DNA of 64,000 nucleotides from assembly GCA_034664085.1 (NCBI GenBank), contig JAXDII010000099.1, positions 44,450-108,449 of the forward strand. The letters are read 5' to 3'. A program made the position numbers and the translations under genes. The notes below the pieces were generated by a model. It worked only from the letters and a program-made list of their open reading frames with translations, made no database searches and was not told the origin of the DNA. This document shows, piece by piece, positions 10,939 through 19,688 of the stretch. The first letter of the stretch is position 1. Each line of letters opens with the position of its first letter. The stretch is from JACVRW01 sp034664085 (GTDB lineage Bacteria > Actinomycetota > Thermoleophilia > Solirubrobacterales > Thermoleophilaceae).

Positions 10939-11283
10939 CTACGCGGCTCGCTGCTGCGCCGCGCCCTTGTGGGCCTCGCGCCGGGCCCGGCGCTTGTCGC
11001 GGTGCTTCTTGACCTGGCGCGCCAGATCGTCGGCCATGAGGTTGAGGGCGTGGCCCATGTCGGTCGAGCGCTCCGACGCGCGCAGCGTCACTCCCTTGAG
11101 GTGCAGGGTCGCCTCGGCGACGTGGGACTCCCGAATCGCCGGGTTGCGCTCCTCGCTCAGTTCGATCTCGAGCTCCGCCAGCGCCGAGACCTGGCGACCC
11201 ACCTTCTCGAGCTTCTTCTCCACCTTGGAGCGAAGCTGGTCGTCGACGGTGGCGCCGGAGCGAGTCTTGACCTGAATGCGCAT
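10939..11283 (-). CDS. hpf: Ribosome hibernation promoting factor, short form (HPF/RaiA/YfiA family)
   Basis: A 114-residue protein of the ribosome-associated sigma-54 modulation family: MRIQVKTRSGATVDDQLRSKVEKKLEKV, then HVAEATLHLKGVTLRASERSTDMGHALNLMADDLARQVKKHRDK and a basic tail. HPF binds the 30S decoding region during stasis and silences ribosomes. Only the N-terminal domain is present; the C-terminal dimerisation domain of long HPF, common in actinobacteria, is missing. The start is supported by GAGGAGG about 8 bases upstream of ATG, one of few clear Shine-Dalgarno sites in the window. It lies 68 bases upstream of secA on the same strand. Confidence 0.9.
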   Translation of the reverse strand: MRIQVKTRSGATVDDQLRSKVEKKLEKVGRQVSALAELEIELSEERNPAIRESHVAEATLHLKGVTLRASERSTDMGHALNLMADDLARQVKKHRDKRRARREAHKGAAQQRAA

Positions 11284-11405
11284 GCATGCCCTCCTCAGGG
11301 AGTCCGTACCACGATGGTAGTCCGCCCTTCTCCGCTATTCCAGAGGCCCAAACCGAGGGGTGAGAAAGCATGGGGATTTGCGCCCGCTATCTGCTCGCTT
11401 TTCGG

Positions 11406-12023
11406 TCAGCGGCCGGGCGTTCGGGCGAACGCGACCGCCTCCACGCGCGTGGCGCCGGCCGCCCGGGCGGCGGCCACGCAGGCCGCCAGCGTGGCTCCGG
11501 TGGTCACGACGTCGTCCACGAGCAGCACGCGGCCCGGCGCCGCCGGCGCACCGGGCTCGATCGCTCCCACCGGCCCGGCGAGCCGGGCACCGCGCCCGCG
11601 CCCGACCTGGCGCCGGTCCGGCCCGGAGCGCCGCAGGCAGTCGCTGACCGCGAGGCCGCAGCGCTCCGAGATCGCGCCCGCGATCACGGCGGCCTGGTTG
11701 AACGCCCGCGCCCGCTGGCGCGCCGGATGGAGCGGCACCGGCACGAGCGTGCCCGCCAGGAACCCCGCGGGCGCGTTTGCCGCGACCAGCGCGGCCATGG
11801 GGCCGGCCACGCCGGTGGCGGCGTGGAACTTGAGCGCCTTGACCAGGTCGCGCGCGGGCCCGTCGTAGGCGACCGGCGCCCACACGCGCACGCCGGAGAG
11901 CGCCACCGGCTCGGGCCCGAGGAAGTGCAGCCTCCCCCGGCACGCCGGGCAGAGCGCGCCCCCGCGCGCCGGGGGCGCGCGGCAGGACCAGCAGAGCGGC
12001 GGGGCGAGCAGGGCGGTGAGCAT
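11406..12023 (-). CDS. comF: ComF family phosphoribosyltransferase-like protein
   Basis: A 205-residue ComF homolog. A zinc ribbon is formed by Cys11, Cys14, Cys25 and Cys28 (CWSC and CPAC). The phosphoribosyltransferase-like core has YDGPARDLVKALKFH, LVPVPLHPARQRARAFNQA and the PRPP loop VLLVDDVVTTGAT. ComF acts in natural transformation in competent bacteria, but the family is widespread and its biochemical role in actinobacteria is unclear. The open frame extends to 12143, but the alignment starts at MLTALLAPPL (ATG 12023). The start region faces the divergent ctaG-like gene. The 122 bases to hpf contain no recognised element. Confidence 0.85.
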   Translation of the reverse strand: MLTALLAPPLCWSCRAPPARGGALCPACRGRLHFLGPEPVALSGVRVWAPVAYDGPARDLVKALKFHAATGVAGPMAALVAANAPAGFLAGTLVPVPLHPARQRARAFNQAAVIAGAISERCGLAVSDCLRRSGPDRRQVGRGRGARLAGPVGAIEPGAPAAPGRVLLVDDVVTTGATLAACVAAARAAGATRVEAVAFARTPGR

Positions 12024-12087
12024 GGCGTGCCGCCAGGTTCCCAGGGGGCGTGTTACGCGTGGGGACGGCATTGCGACAATCGGGTGC

Positions 12088-12945
12088 GTGTCAGGCGACA
12101 ACTCGGGCCACCCGCATATCCAGTGGCTGGCCGACCCGGCCATCCTCGCCCCGCTGGCGCTGTTCGCGGGGATCTACATCTGGCGCTTCGTCCAGGCTCG
12201 CAAGGAGCTGGCGGCGCGCGGACGGTCGCCGAGCGCGGGCGGCGCGGGCCTGCTCCAGGCCGTGGCCTTCGCGGGCGGCATGGTCGCGCTGCTCGCGGCG
12301 CTGATCTCGCCGCTCGACGGGCTCGGCGAGGAGTACCTCTTCTCGGCGCACATGGTCCAGCACGTGCTGCTGGGCGACATCGCGCCGCTGCTGATCCTGC
12401 TTGGCCTCTCACGCGTGATCATGCGGCCCGCCACACGTCGGCTGACCAGGCTCGAGCGCCGGCTGGGCCGGCTTGCGAGTCCGGCGACCGGCATCGTCGC
12501 CTGGCTGGTGCTGATGTACCTCTGGCACATCCCCGCGCTCTACGACGCCGCGGTCGAGCACCCGCTCGTCCACCTGCTCGAGCACGCCTCGTTCTTCGGC
12601 GCCGGGGTCGCGCTGTGGTGGCCGCTGATCCAGCCGGTCCCGATGCGCCGCCGCCTCACGGGGCTGCAGCCGATCGCCTACATCGGGACGGCGAAGGCGG
12701 GCCTGGCGGCGCTCGGCATCTTCCTGACGTGGAGCGCGACCGCCATCTACCCCTTCTACGAGGAGACGCCGCGCATCTGGGGCCTCAGCCCGGTCGAGGA
12801 CCAGAACGTGGCCGGCGTGATCATGATGGTCGAGCAGTCGCTGACGCTGGCGGTCGTGCTGGTGGCGCTGTTCGTGCGGATGCTGCAGGAGAGCGAGACG
12901 GAGCAGCTCCGGCGCGAGCGGCTGGAGGAGCGCGCGGAGGCGTAG
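12088..12945 (+). CDS. CtaG-like cytochrome c oxidase assembly factor (caa3 type)
   Basis: A 285-residue polytopic membrane protein with about seven hydrophobic segments. It carries typical motifs of the caa3-oxidase assembly family: LISPLDGLGEEYLFSAHMVQHVLLGDIAPLLILLG, YLWHIPALYDAAVEHPLVHLLEHASFF and WPLIQP. Conserved histidines in the membrane segments (HMVQH, WHIP, HLLEH) suggest copper or heme handling for the CuA/CuB oxidase. The start is taken at GTG 12088 (VSGDNSGHPHIQWLADP); the frame is open to 12016, but that would overlap comF. No oxidase subunit genes are adjacent. Confidence 0.85.
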   Translation: MSGDNSGHPHIQWLADPAILAPLALFAGIYIWRFVQARKELAARGRSPSAGGAGLLQAVAFAGGMVALLAALISPLDGLGEEYLFSAHMVQHVLLGDIAPLLILLGLSRVIMRPATRRLTRLERRLGRLASPATGIVAWLVLMYLWHIPALYDAAVEHPLVHLLEHASFFGAGVALWWPLIQPVPMRRRLTGLQPIAYIGTAKAGLAALGIFLTWSATAIYPFYEETPRIWGLSPVEDQNVAGVIMMVEQSLTLAVVLVALFVRMLQESETEQLRRERLEERAEA

Positions 12946-12961
12946 CGGCGAGCCGGGGGCG

Positions 12962-14311
12962 CTAGTCCCCCAGCACCGCCCCGTCCGGCACCCGCAGCGG
13001 CCCCTCGATACGCACCTCGCGCCTCACCTTCACCGACCTGCCGAAGGAGACGTCGCCCACGACCGTGAGACGCCGGCACTCGCGCAGCGACGGCGGGCCG
13101 TGCGCGAAGCGGTCCTCGAAGTCGGCCAGCAGCTTGAAGTGGTCCGGGTCCAGCTCCGCCACCGGGATCGGGTCAGCGGCGGGCCGCACCGTCCAGTCGT
13201 CGGCGAGCTCGTACGCGTCGGAGCGCACCACCAGCAGCTGGTTGGTCGTCTTGACCGGCGCGAAGCGGACGCGCGGCACGCGTAGCGCGGCCGCACCCTC
13301 GAAGGCGCCGATCGCCGCGCCCATCGCCGTCTCGAGCTGGATGACGGCGGGCGACGACGCGTCCGCGGGGTCGACGGTCTTGCGGTTGACGATGATCGGC
13401 AGGCTGAGCATGCCGTCGTGTTCCGCCAGCTTCGCCTTGAGCGCCTGCAGGTCCACCCAGATGTTGTTGGAGTTGAAGAAACGGTGGCGCTCGACGTCCT
13501 CGAAGGCGGCCTTGTCCTCGTCCGGCGTCTGGGCCGTCTCGCGCAGCACCAGACCCCCGTCCGACACGCGGCGCGCGAGATGGCCGCCCTTGCGGTCGGA
13601 TTCGGTGCGGTCGGTGGACTCGGACAGGAACGGCAGGCCCTCGGCGGCGAACCAGTCGAGGATGCGCGGGTCCAGCACCGCGCCGAGGTTGTCCGAGTTC
13701 GACAGGAACAGGTAGCGGTAGCCGCGCTCGAGCAGCGTGTCGAGCATCCCCGAGGTGGCGAGCGACGTGTAGACGTCGCCGTGGCCCGGGGGCGCCCACT
13801 CCATGGCCGGGTCGGACGGCCAGGTGACCGGCTCCAGGTCGTTGGCGCGCAGCTTGGGCACCTTGCCCTGCACGAAGTCGAGCGGCAGGCCGTCGACCGC
13901 GAGCTCGGGGTAGCGCTCGAGGGCCGCCAGCGTGTCGTCGCGGGTGGCGAAGCTGTTCATCAGCAGCAGCGGAATGCGCGCTCCGTGGCGCTTGCGCAGG
14001 TGCAGGACCTGGCGCACGATGACGTCAAGGAACGAGAGCCCGTCCTTGACCTCGATCAGCGACTTGGCGCGCGTCATGCCCATGCTCGTGCCGAGCCCGC
14101 CGTTGAGCTTCAGCACCACGGCCTGGTCGAGCGCCGCGCCGTCTGCAGGCGGCAGCTCGGTGGCGTCCGGCAGCTCCTCCAGCGGCTCGATCGACGACTC
14201 CGCGAGCATGCCGTGCTCGCCCTGGCGCAGCCGCTGCTCGTAGTGCGCGAACGTCTCGATCGCGATCTCGGGCAGGCCCTCGGCTCGCATCTTGTCGACT
14301 GCGGCGCTCAC
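12962..14311 (-). CDS. UTP-glucose-1-phosphate uridylyltransferase (UDPGP family)
   Basis: A 449-residue protein of the UDPGP family otherwise typical of eukaryotes and some bacteria. It shows LKLNGGLGTSMGMTRAKSLIEVKDGLSFLDVI (residues 67-99), PLDFVQGKVPKL, WAPPGHGDVYTSL, YLFLSNSDNLGA, FFNSNNIWVDL and, near the C-terminus, FAPVKTTNQLLVVRSDAY. The last 60 residues form a short beta-rich tail (DVSFGRSVKVRREVRIEGPLRVPDGAVLGD). It makes UDP-glucose from glucose-1-phosphate and UTP, feeding the UDP-glucose dehydrogenase at 22.2-23.5 kb. GTG 14311 has TAGGAT (14319-14324) 7 bases upstream, which supports a leaderless start. Confidence 0.93.
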   Translation of the reverse strand: MSAAVDKMRAEGLPEIAIETFAHYEQRLRQGEHGMLAESSIEPLEELPDATELPPADGAALDQAVVLKLNGGLGTSMGMTRAKSLIEVKDGLSFLDVIVRQVLHLRKRHGARIPLLLMNSFATRDDTLAALERYPELAVDGLPLDFVQGKVPKLRANDLEPVTWPSDPAMEWAPPGHGDVYTSLATSGMLDTLLERGYRYLFLSNSDNLGAVLDPRILDWFAAEGLPFLSESTDRTESDRKGGHLARRVSDGGLVLRETAQTPDEDKAAFEDVERHRFFNSNNIWVDLQALKAKLAEHDGMLSLPIIVNRKTVDPADASSPAVIQLETAMGAAIGAFEGAAALRVPRVRFAPVKTTNQLLVVRSDAYELADDWTVRPAADPIPVAELDPDHFKLLADFEDRFAHGPPSLRECRRLTVVGDVSFGRSVKVRREVRIEGPLRVPDGAVLGD

Positions 14312-14347
14312 GGCGGCGATCCTAGACAGTGAGGTAGCGTCAGGCGC
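14312..14347. promoter_or_regulatory. Divergent promoter pair, uridylyltransferase and acetyltransferase genes
   Basis: A 36-base gap between two divergent GTG starts. TAGGAT (14319-14324, minus strand) lies 7 bases before the uridylyltransferase GTG. TAGCGT (14335-14340, plus strand) lies 7 bases before the acetyltransferase GTG. There is no room for a leader or ribosome binding site on either side, so both transcripts must be leaderless or nearly so. Confidence 0.55.
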
Positions 14348-14806
14348 GTGATCGCGCCCGTGACCGAGGCCGACCTAGCCGACCTGCTGCCGCTGATGCG
14401 CGGGTACTGCGACTTCTACGAGGTCGACCCGAGCGACGAGGCGCTGGTGGCGATGGCGCGCGAGCTGATCGCCGATCCCGTCAAGGAGGGGCTGCAGCTC
14501 GTGGCGCGCGACGAGTCGGGCCAGGCGGTCGGGTTCGCCACGGTCTTCTGGACCTGGTCGACGCTCAGCGCTTCACGCATCGGCGTGATGAACGACCTGT
14601 TCGTGCAGCCCGGCGCGCGCGGCACCGGAGTGGCCGAGGGCCTGATCGAGGCCTGTGCCGAGCGCTGCCGCGAGCGCGGGATCGCGGCGCTCGACTGGAC
14701 CACCGCGCACGACAACCTGCGCGCCCAGAAGCTCTACGACCGCGTCGGCGCCCGGCGCGACGAGCGCTGGCTCGACTACGAGCTGGACGTGTCGCCCGGC
14801 GAGTAG
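14348..14806 (+). CDS. GNAT family N-acetyltransferase
   Basis: A 152-residue GCN5-related acetyltransferase. The fold is complete: IAPVTEADLADLLPLMRGYCDFY at the N-terminus, FATVFWTWSTLSA, the acetyl-CoA loop NDLFVQPGARGTGVAEGLIEACAERCRERG (Q/RxxGxG/A type) and IAALDWTTAHDNLRAQKLYDRVGARRDERWLDYELDV. The acceptor substrate is unknown. Translation starts at GTG directly downstream of TAGCGT. The 3' end overlaps the convergent membrane-protein gene by 31 bases. Confidence 0.88.
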   Translation: MIAPVTEADLADLLPLMRGYCDFYEVDPSDEALVAMARELIADPVKEGLQLVARDESGQAVGFATVFWTWSTLSASRIGVMNDLFVQPGARGTGVAEGLIEACAERCRERGIAALDWTTAHDNLRAQKLYDRVGARRDERWLDYELDVSPGE

Positions 14807-15354
14807 GGCCGGCGGGCTCGCTCCACGCGGGCGCGGCGCCCGCCGTACGCGATGCCGAGCGTGGCCACCAGCGCCAGGTAGAGGCCCAGGCTGCGGCCGG
14901 TGTCGACGCTGTCGCCGGGCACCGGCTGGATATCCGGAGTGGGCATGTCGATCAGGCGCAGCAGGACCAGCGCCGCGCCGAGCAGCCCCAGCGCCATCAC
15001 GACCTGCTCGCCGCGGAAGTCGGCCGCCGGCGGCCACAGGGCGCGGGCGGCGGGGATGGCGATAGCGGCGACGCCGATCACGAACAGCAGGACCGCGACC
15101 GCCGACAGGATCTGCCAGGCGTTCCAGCTCTCGGCGAACAGCACGCCGGCCACGTCGGTGTCGCGCACGTACCAGGGCAGCAGCATGGCGGCCAGCAGGA
15201 GGAAGCCGCTGGCCACGGCGATCAGCTCGCCGGGGTGCAGGCGCGGGTGATGGGCCGCGTCGCTGGCGGGCCGGGCGTGCCGCGACCGGCCGGGCATCGG
15301 CGAGGGACCGGGGGCGTGAGCCCCCGGGTGGTCACCCTCCAACCGGCCAGGCAT
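14776..15354 (-). CDS. Small membrane protein of unknown function, 5' end inside R1 repeats
   Basis: A protein of up to 192 residues with four hydrophobic segments (about residues 45-65, 77-101, 118-138 and 157-172 from the first ATG) and hydrophilic ends; it is not recognised. The N-terminal 35 residues are low-complexity (GDHPGAHAPGPSPMPGR) and are encoded by two tandem R1 repeat copies. The start could be ATG 15354 or ATG 15297, both inside the GCATC of a repeat copy, or later. The hydrophobic core is probably a real gene of the four-helix kind common in actinobacterial membrane proteins. The 3' end overlaps the acetyltransferase gene by 31 bases on the other strand. Confidence 0.6.
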   Translation of the reverse strand: MPGRLEGDHPGAHAPGPSPMPGRSRHARPASDAAHHPRLHPGELIAVASGFLLLAAMLLPWYVRDTDVAGVLFAESWNAWQILSAVAVLLFVIGVAAIAIPAARALWPPAADFRGEQVVMALGLLGAALVLLRLIDMPTPDIQPVPGDSVDTGRSLGLYLALVATLGIAYGGRRARVERARRPYSPGDTSSS

Positions 15355-15388
15355 CAGCGGGGGACCGGGGGCGTGAGCCCCCGGATGG
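15286..15388. repeat. R1 element, two tandem copies
   Basis: Two copies 57 bases apart, each a conserved left part (GGCCRGGCATCRGCG, then GGGA) followed by the hairpin CCGGGGGC-GTGA-GCCCCCGG. The hairpins are at 15308-15327 and 15365-15384. Both loops are GTGA, a GNRA tetraloop like the GCGA of other copies. The array spans the 5' end of the membrane protein at 14776-15354 and ends 44 bases before the LysR stop. Confidence 0.8.
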
Positions 15389-15431
15389 TCTCTTTTTCGG
15401 GTGGAGGACTCGACCCGCCGACCTTACGCCC

Positions 15432-16379
15432 TCAGGCGGCGGCAACGGCGGTGCCGGAGGGCAGCTCGTAGCGCGCGGCGACCTCGTCCAGGATCGCGAG
15501 CATCGCCTCGGCGGCGGGCGAGCGGTAGCGGCCGGCGAGCGTGGCGGCCGCGATGCGGCGCAGCGGCGCGCGGCGGCCGAGGGAGCGGACCACGATGTCC
15601 TCGCGCACGTTGGTGAGCGCGAGGCCGGGCAGCAGCGAGATCCCGACGCCGGCCGCGATCAGGCCCTGGACGACGTTGTAGTCGTCGGACTGGAAGCCGA
15701 TCTTGGGCGTGAACCCGGCGGCGCCGCAGGCGGCCAGGTGCAGGCGCCCGCACGGGCCGGTGGTGTCGTTCTGGATCCAGGTCTCGTCGGCGAGGTCCTC
15801 GAGCCGGGCGCTGCGCTTGCGCGCCACCGGGTGGCCGCTCGGCAGCGCCAGGTACATCGGGTCGTCGACCAGCTGGTGCAGCTCGATGCCCTCGTAGAGC
15901 TTGTCGAACTCGGGCTGCGAGAGGTCGCGGTACTCGAACACGATCGCCACCTCCAGCTCGCCGGCGCGCAGCATCTGCACGGCCTCCTCGGGCTCCTGCT
16001 CGACGAAGCTCAGCTCGACGTCGGGATGGCGCTCGGTGAAGAGCGCGACCGCGGGCGGGAGCAGCGAGGCGCCGGCCGTGGGAAAGGAGGCGAGCCGCAC
16101 ACGGCCGCCGCGCACGCCGGCGATCGCGGCCAGCTCGGCCTCCGCGGCGGCCAGGCGCGCGAGCACGACGTCGGCGTGCTCGACCAGCGCGCGGCCGGCG
16201 TCGGTGAGCCGGACGCCGCGACTGGCGCGGTCCACGAGCGTGGCGCCGGCGCTCTTCTCGAGCGCGGCGATCTGCTGGGAGATGGCGGGCTGGGTGTAGG
16301 AGAGCGCCTCGGCGGCGGCGGAGAAGGAGCCGTGCTCGCCCACGGCCTTCAGCACCCTCAGCTGCTTGACGTCGAGCAT
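15432..16379 (-). CDS. LysR family transcriptional regulator
   Basis: A 315-residue LTTR. The N-terminal winged helix-turn-helix is textbook (MLDVKQLRVLKAVGEHGSFSAAAEALSYTQPAISQQIAALEKSAGATLVDR). It is followed by a linker helix and a substrate-binding domain with VRLASFPTAGASLLPPAVALF and PGLALTNVREDIVVRSL. The effector is unknown. It is divergent from a small GNAT-like gene at 16483, the usual arrangement for an LTTR and its target. ATG 16379 has TAAGCT (16386-16391) 6 bases upstream, so the regulator mRNA is probably leaderless. Its own control site would lie in the 103-base intergenic region. Confidence 0.92.
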   Translation of the reverse strand: MLDVKQLRVLKAVGEHGSFSAAAEALSYTQPAISQQIAALEKSAGATLVDRASRGVRLTDAGRALVEHADVVLARLAAAEAELAAIAGVRGGRVRLASFPTAGASLLPPAVALFTERHPDVELSFVEQEPEEAVQMLRAGELEVAIVFEYRDLSQPEFDKLYEGIELHQLVDDPMYLALPSGHPVARKRSARLEDLADETWIQNDTTGPCGRLHLAACGAAGFTPKIGFQSDDYNVVQGLIAAGVGISLLPGLALTNVREDIVVRSLGRRAPLRRIAAATLAGRYRSPAAEAMLAILDEVAARYELPSGTAVAAA

Positions 16380-16482
16380 AACCCCAGCTTATCGGAGCTA
16401 GCAGAAGCCCGAATTTGAACTTATGGGCATCGGTGACGATCATGTTTCGAGGAACGTCAAACTGATCCGAGAGGGGACTCAC

Positions 16483-16770
16483 ATGACCGACAAGACGCTC
16501 ACCATCCGCCGGGCCGATGCTGCCGACGCCCCCGCGCTCGCCCGCCTCGCGGCACTCGACAGCGCCTACCCGCCGACCGGGGCGGCCATCGTGGCCGAGG
16601 TCGGCGACGAGCTGTGGGCCGCCGTCGAGATCGAGTCCGGAGCGGCAATCGCCGACCCGTTCCGCCCCAGCGGCGATCTGGTCGTGCTACTGCGCCACCA
16701 GGCCGGCCGCGATGGCGGCCGACGCTCGGAGCGCCGCGCGCTGGCGCGGCTGCTGCCCCGCGCGGCCTAG
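16483..16770 (+). CDS. Small GNAT-N-terminus-like protein, unknown function
   Basis: A 95-residue protein that begins like an acetyltransferase (MTDKTLTIRRADAADAPALARLAALDSAYPPTGAAIVAEVGDELWAAVEI) but stops before the acetyl-CoA-binding loop and ends in an arginine-rich tail (GRRSERRALARLLPRAA). It could be a truncated GNAT or a stand-alone small protein; from memory such short proteins are common in Thermoleophilia. The frame is open from 16423, but GAGAGGGGA about 7 bases before ATG 16483 marks the start. It is divergent from the LysR gene, which may control it. Confidence 0.7.
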   Translation: MTDKTLTIRRADAADAPALARLAALDSAYPPTGAAIVAEVGDELWAAVEIESGAAIADPFRPSGDLVVLLRHQAGRDGGRRSERRALARLLPRAA

Positions 16771-16771
16771 A

Positions 16772-16825
16772 CCCTCGCGAGCCGCGCGGCCCTCGCGAGC
16801 CGCGCGGCCCTCGCGAGCCGCGGGG
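16772..16825. repeat. 18-bp GC-rich tandem repeat, three copies
   Basis: CCCTCGCGAGCCGCGCGG is repeated three times with an exact 18-base period (starting at 16772, 16790 and 16808). Each unit contains the palindrome CTCGCGAG, and neighbouring units can pair GCGGC with GCCGC. The array starts just after the stop of the small GNAT-like gene and runs into the R2 palindrome. No coding function is evident. Confidence 0.8.
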
Positions 16826-16874
16826 GGTTGGGCGCTTTATGGGTTCATATGAACCCAAAAGGCGACCCACCCTC
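16823..16874. repeat. R2 palindrome, copy 1
   Basis: An imperfect 52-base palindrome centred on the perfect 18-mer TGGGTTCATATGAACCCA (16840-16857). The arms continue outward as GGTTGGGCGCTTT and AAAGGCGACCCACC with a few mismatches. It lies between the small GNAT-like gene and ahcY2, which point toward each other. A second copy is at 31789-31838. No flanking direct repeats or transposase were seen. Confidence 0.75.
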
Positions 16875-16915
16875 GCCAGAGCAAGGCGACCCACCCCCGC
16901 CAGAGCGGGCGCGCG

Positions 16916-16960
16916 CGGCCAGGAATCAGCGGGGGCCCGGGGGCGCGAGCCCCCGGCTGG
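16916..16960. repeat. R1 element, intergenic copy with GCGA loop
   Basis: The left part GGCCAGGAATCAGCGGGGG is followed by hairpin 16937-16956 (CCGGGGGC-GCGA-GCCCCCGG). Partial duplications of CCCCGGCTGGCTA follow up to about 16985. The flanking GCCAG and CTGGC could extend the stem. It lies 36 bases beyond the ahcY2 stop and could act as its transcript end. With the 18-bp array and R2 it fills the 225-base gap between the two convergent genes. Confidence 0.8.
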
Positions 16961-16995
16961 CTACCCCCCGGCTGGCTAGCCCCCGGCTGCCATCC

Positions 16996-18246
16996 CTATC
17001 CGCTCCAGGAGCTGAGGTAGTCCTCCTGCTCCGGGGTGAGCTCGTCGATCTCCACGCCGAGTGATTCGAGCTTCAGGCGGGCGATCTGCTCGTCGATCTC
17101 CCTGGGGACGTCGAGGACGCGGTGCTCGAGGCCGTCGCCGTGCAGCACCAGGTGCTCGACCGCCAGCGCGAGGTTGGCGAAGCTCATGTCCATCACGCCG
17201 GCGGGGTGCCCCTCGCCGGCGGCCAGGTTGACCACCCGGCCCTGGGCCAGCAGGTTCAGCCGGCGTCCGCCGAGGTCGTACTGCTCGACCAGCGGGCGCA
17301 TCGGGCGCACGCCCGCCGTGGCCACCTCGCGCAGGGCGTCGAGGTCGATCTCCACGTCGAAGTGGCCGGCGTTGGCGAGCACGGCGCCGTCCTTCATGCG
17401 CTCGAAGTGCTCGCGGCGCAGCACGGCGCGGGAGCCGCTGACCGTCACGAACAGGTCGCCGCGCTCGGCGGCGTCGAGGACGGGCATCACCTCGTAGCCG
17501 TCCATGCGTGCCTCGAGCGCGCGCAGGGGATCGACCTCGCACACGATCACGTGCGCGCCGGCGCCGCGGGCGCGCTGCGCGATGCCCTTGCCGGTGGCGC
17601 CGTATCCGACCAGCACGAGCGTCCGGCCGGCCAGCAGCAGGTTGGTGGCGCGCAGGATGCCGTCGAGCGCCGACTGGCCGGTGCCGTAGCGGTCGTTGAA
17701 GGTGCGCTCGGTGCGTGACTCGTTGACCGCGATCACCGGGCAGGTGAGCTTGCCGTCGGCCTCGAGCCGCCTCAGCCGCAGCAGCCCGGTGCGCGTCTCC
17801 TCCGCCCCGCCCTTCACCGGGCGCCCCCAGCGGTGCAGCAGCATCAGCAGGTCGGCGCCGTCGTCGAGCGTGATGTCGGGGCCCCAGTCCACCAGGGCAC
17901 CGACGTGCTTTGCGTACATCTCGGCGTCTTCGCCGCGTGTGGCCTGCACGGGCACCCCCGCCTCGACGAGGGCGGCGGCCACCTCGTCCTGGACGGTCAG
18001 CGGGTTGGCCGAGCAGAGCGCGGCCTGCGCCCCGCCGGCCACCAGCGCGTGCATCAGGTTGGCGGTCTCGGGCGTGACGTGCAGGCAGGCCGCCACCTTC
18101 ACGCCCTCGAGCGGCCGCTCGGCGGCGTAGCGCTCACGGAGCGAGCGCAGCACGGGCATCTGCCCCTCGGCCCACTCGACCAGCGCCCGCCCGCCTGGGG
18201 CGAGCGCCGCGTCGAGGATCTCCGACTGGAGGGTCCGAGTTGAGAT
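16996..18246 (-). CDS. Short-type S-adenosylhomocysteine hydrolase paralog with altered catalytic residues
   Basis: About 416 residues, aligning over its length with the short (archaeal/Thermotoga-like) AhcY form. Motifs include EWAEGQMPVLRSLRERYAAERPLEGVKVAACLHVTPETA, QDEVAAALVEAG, TLDDGADLL, the NAD loop LVGYGATGKGIAQRARG, LANAGHFDVEID and GEGHPAGVMDMSFAN. The segment that in AhcY carries the catalytic Lys and Asp-Asn pair (VNDxxTKxxFDN) here reads VNESRTERTFND: Lys becomes Glu, Asp becomes Asn, and Asn becomes Asp. It may therefore not be a normal SAH hydrolase. No ATG, GTG or TTG lies in a good place; an ATC at 18246, five bases after GGCGGA, is the best guess. It starts 12 bases after the ahcY stop. 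Confidence 0.82.
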   Translation of the reverse strand: MSTRTLQSEILDAALAPGGRALVEWAEGQMPVLRSLRERYAAERPLEGVKVAACLHVTPETANLMHALVAGGAQAALCSANPLTVQDEVAAALVEAGVPVQATRGEDAEMYAKHVGALVDWGPDITLDDGADLLMLLHRWGRPVKGGAEETRTGLLRLRRLEADGKLTCPVIAVNESRTERTFNDRYGTGQSALDGILRATNLLLAGRTLVLVGYGATGKGIAQRARGAGAHVIVCEVDPLRALEARMDGYEVMPVLDAAERGDLFVTVSGSRAVLRREHFERMKDGAVLANAGHFDVEIDLDALREVATAGVRPMRPLVEQYDLGGRRLNLLAQGRVVNLAAGEGHPAGVMDMSFANLALAVEHLVLHGDGLEHRVLDVPREIDEQIARLKLESLGVEIDELTPEQEDYLSSWSG

Positions 18247-18257
18247 GCGAGTCCGCC

Positions 18258-19684
<1,427 letters not shown>

Positions 19685-19688
<4 letters not shown>

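Noticed and set aside
15395..15420. A TTTTT run with a CGGGT/ACCCG hairpin as a rho-independent terminator for the LysR gene
   Set aside because: The T-run is on the wrong side of the hairpin for the minus-strand gene, and the stem is only 5 bp.
15389..15431. A tRNA-like stretch (GGACTCGACCCGCCGACCTTACG) next to R1 copies, resembling the reverse complement of a T-arm and variable loop
   Set aside because: The T-loop lacks a base, the T-stem does not pair, and no acceptor, D or anticodon arms could be found; at most a decayed fragment.
16822..16894. Small coding sequences reading GSYEPKRRPT or GSYRPKKRPT across the R2 palindromes
   Set aside because: They arise from the palindrome itself, lack start signals and occur in both R2 copies only because the DNA repeats.
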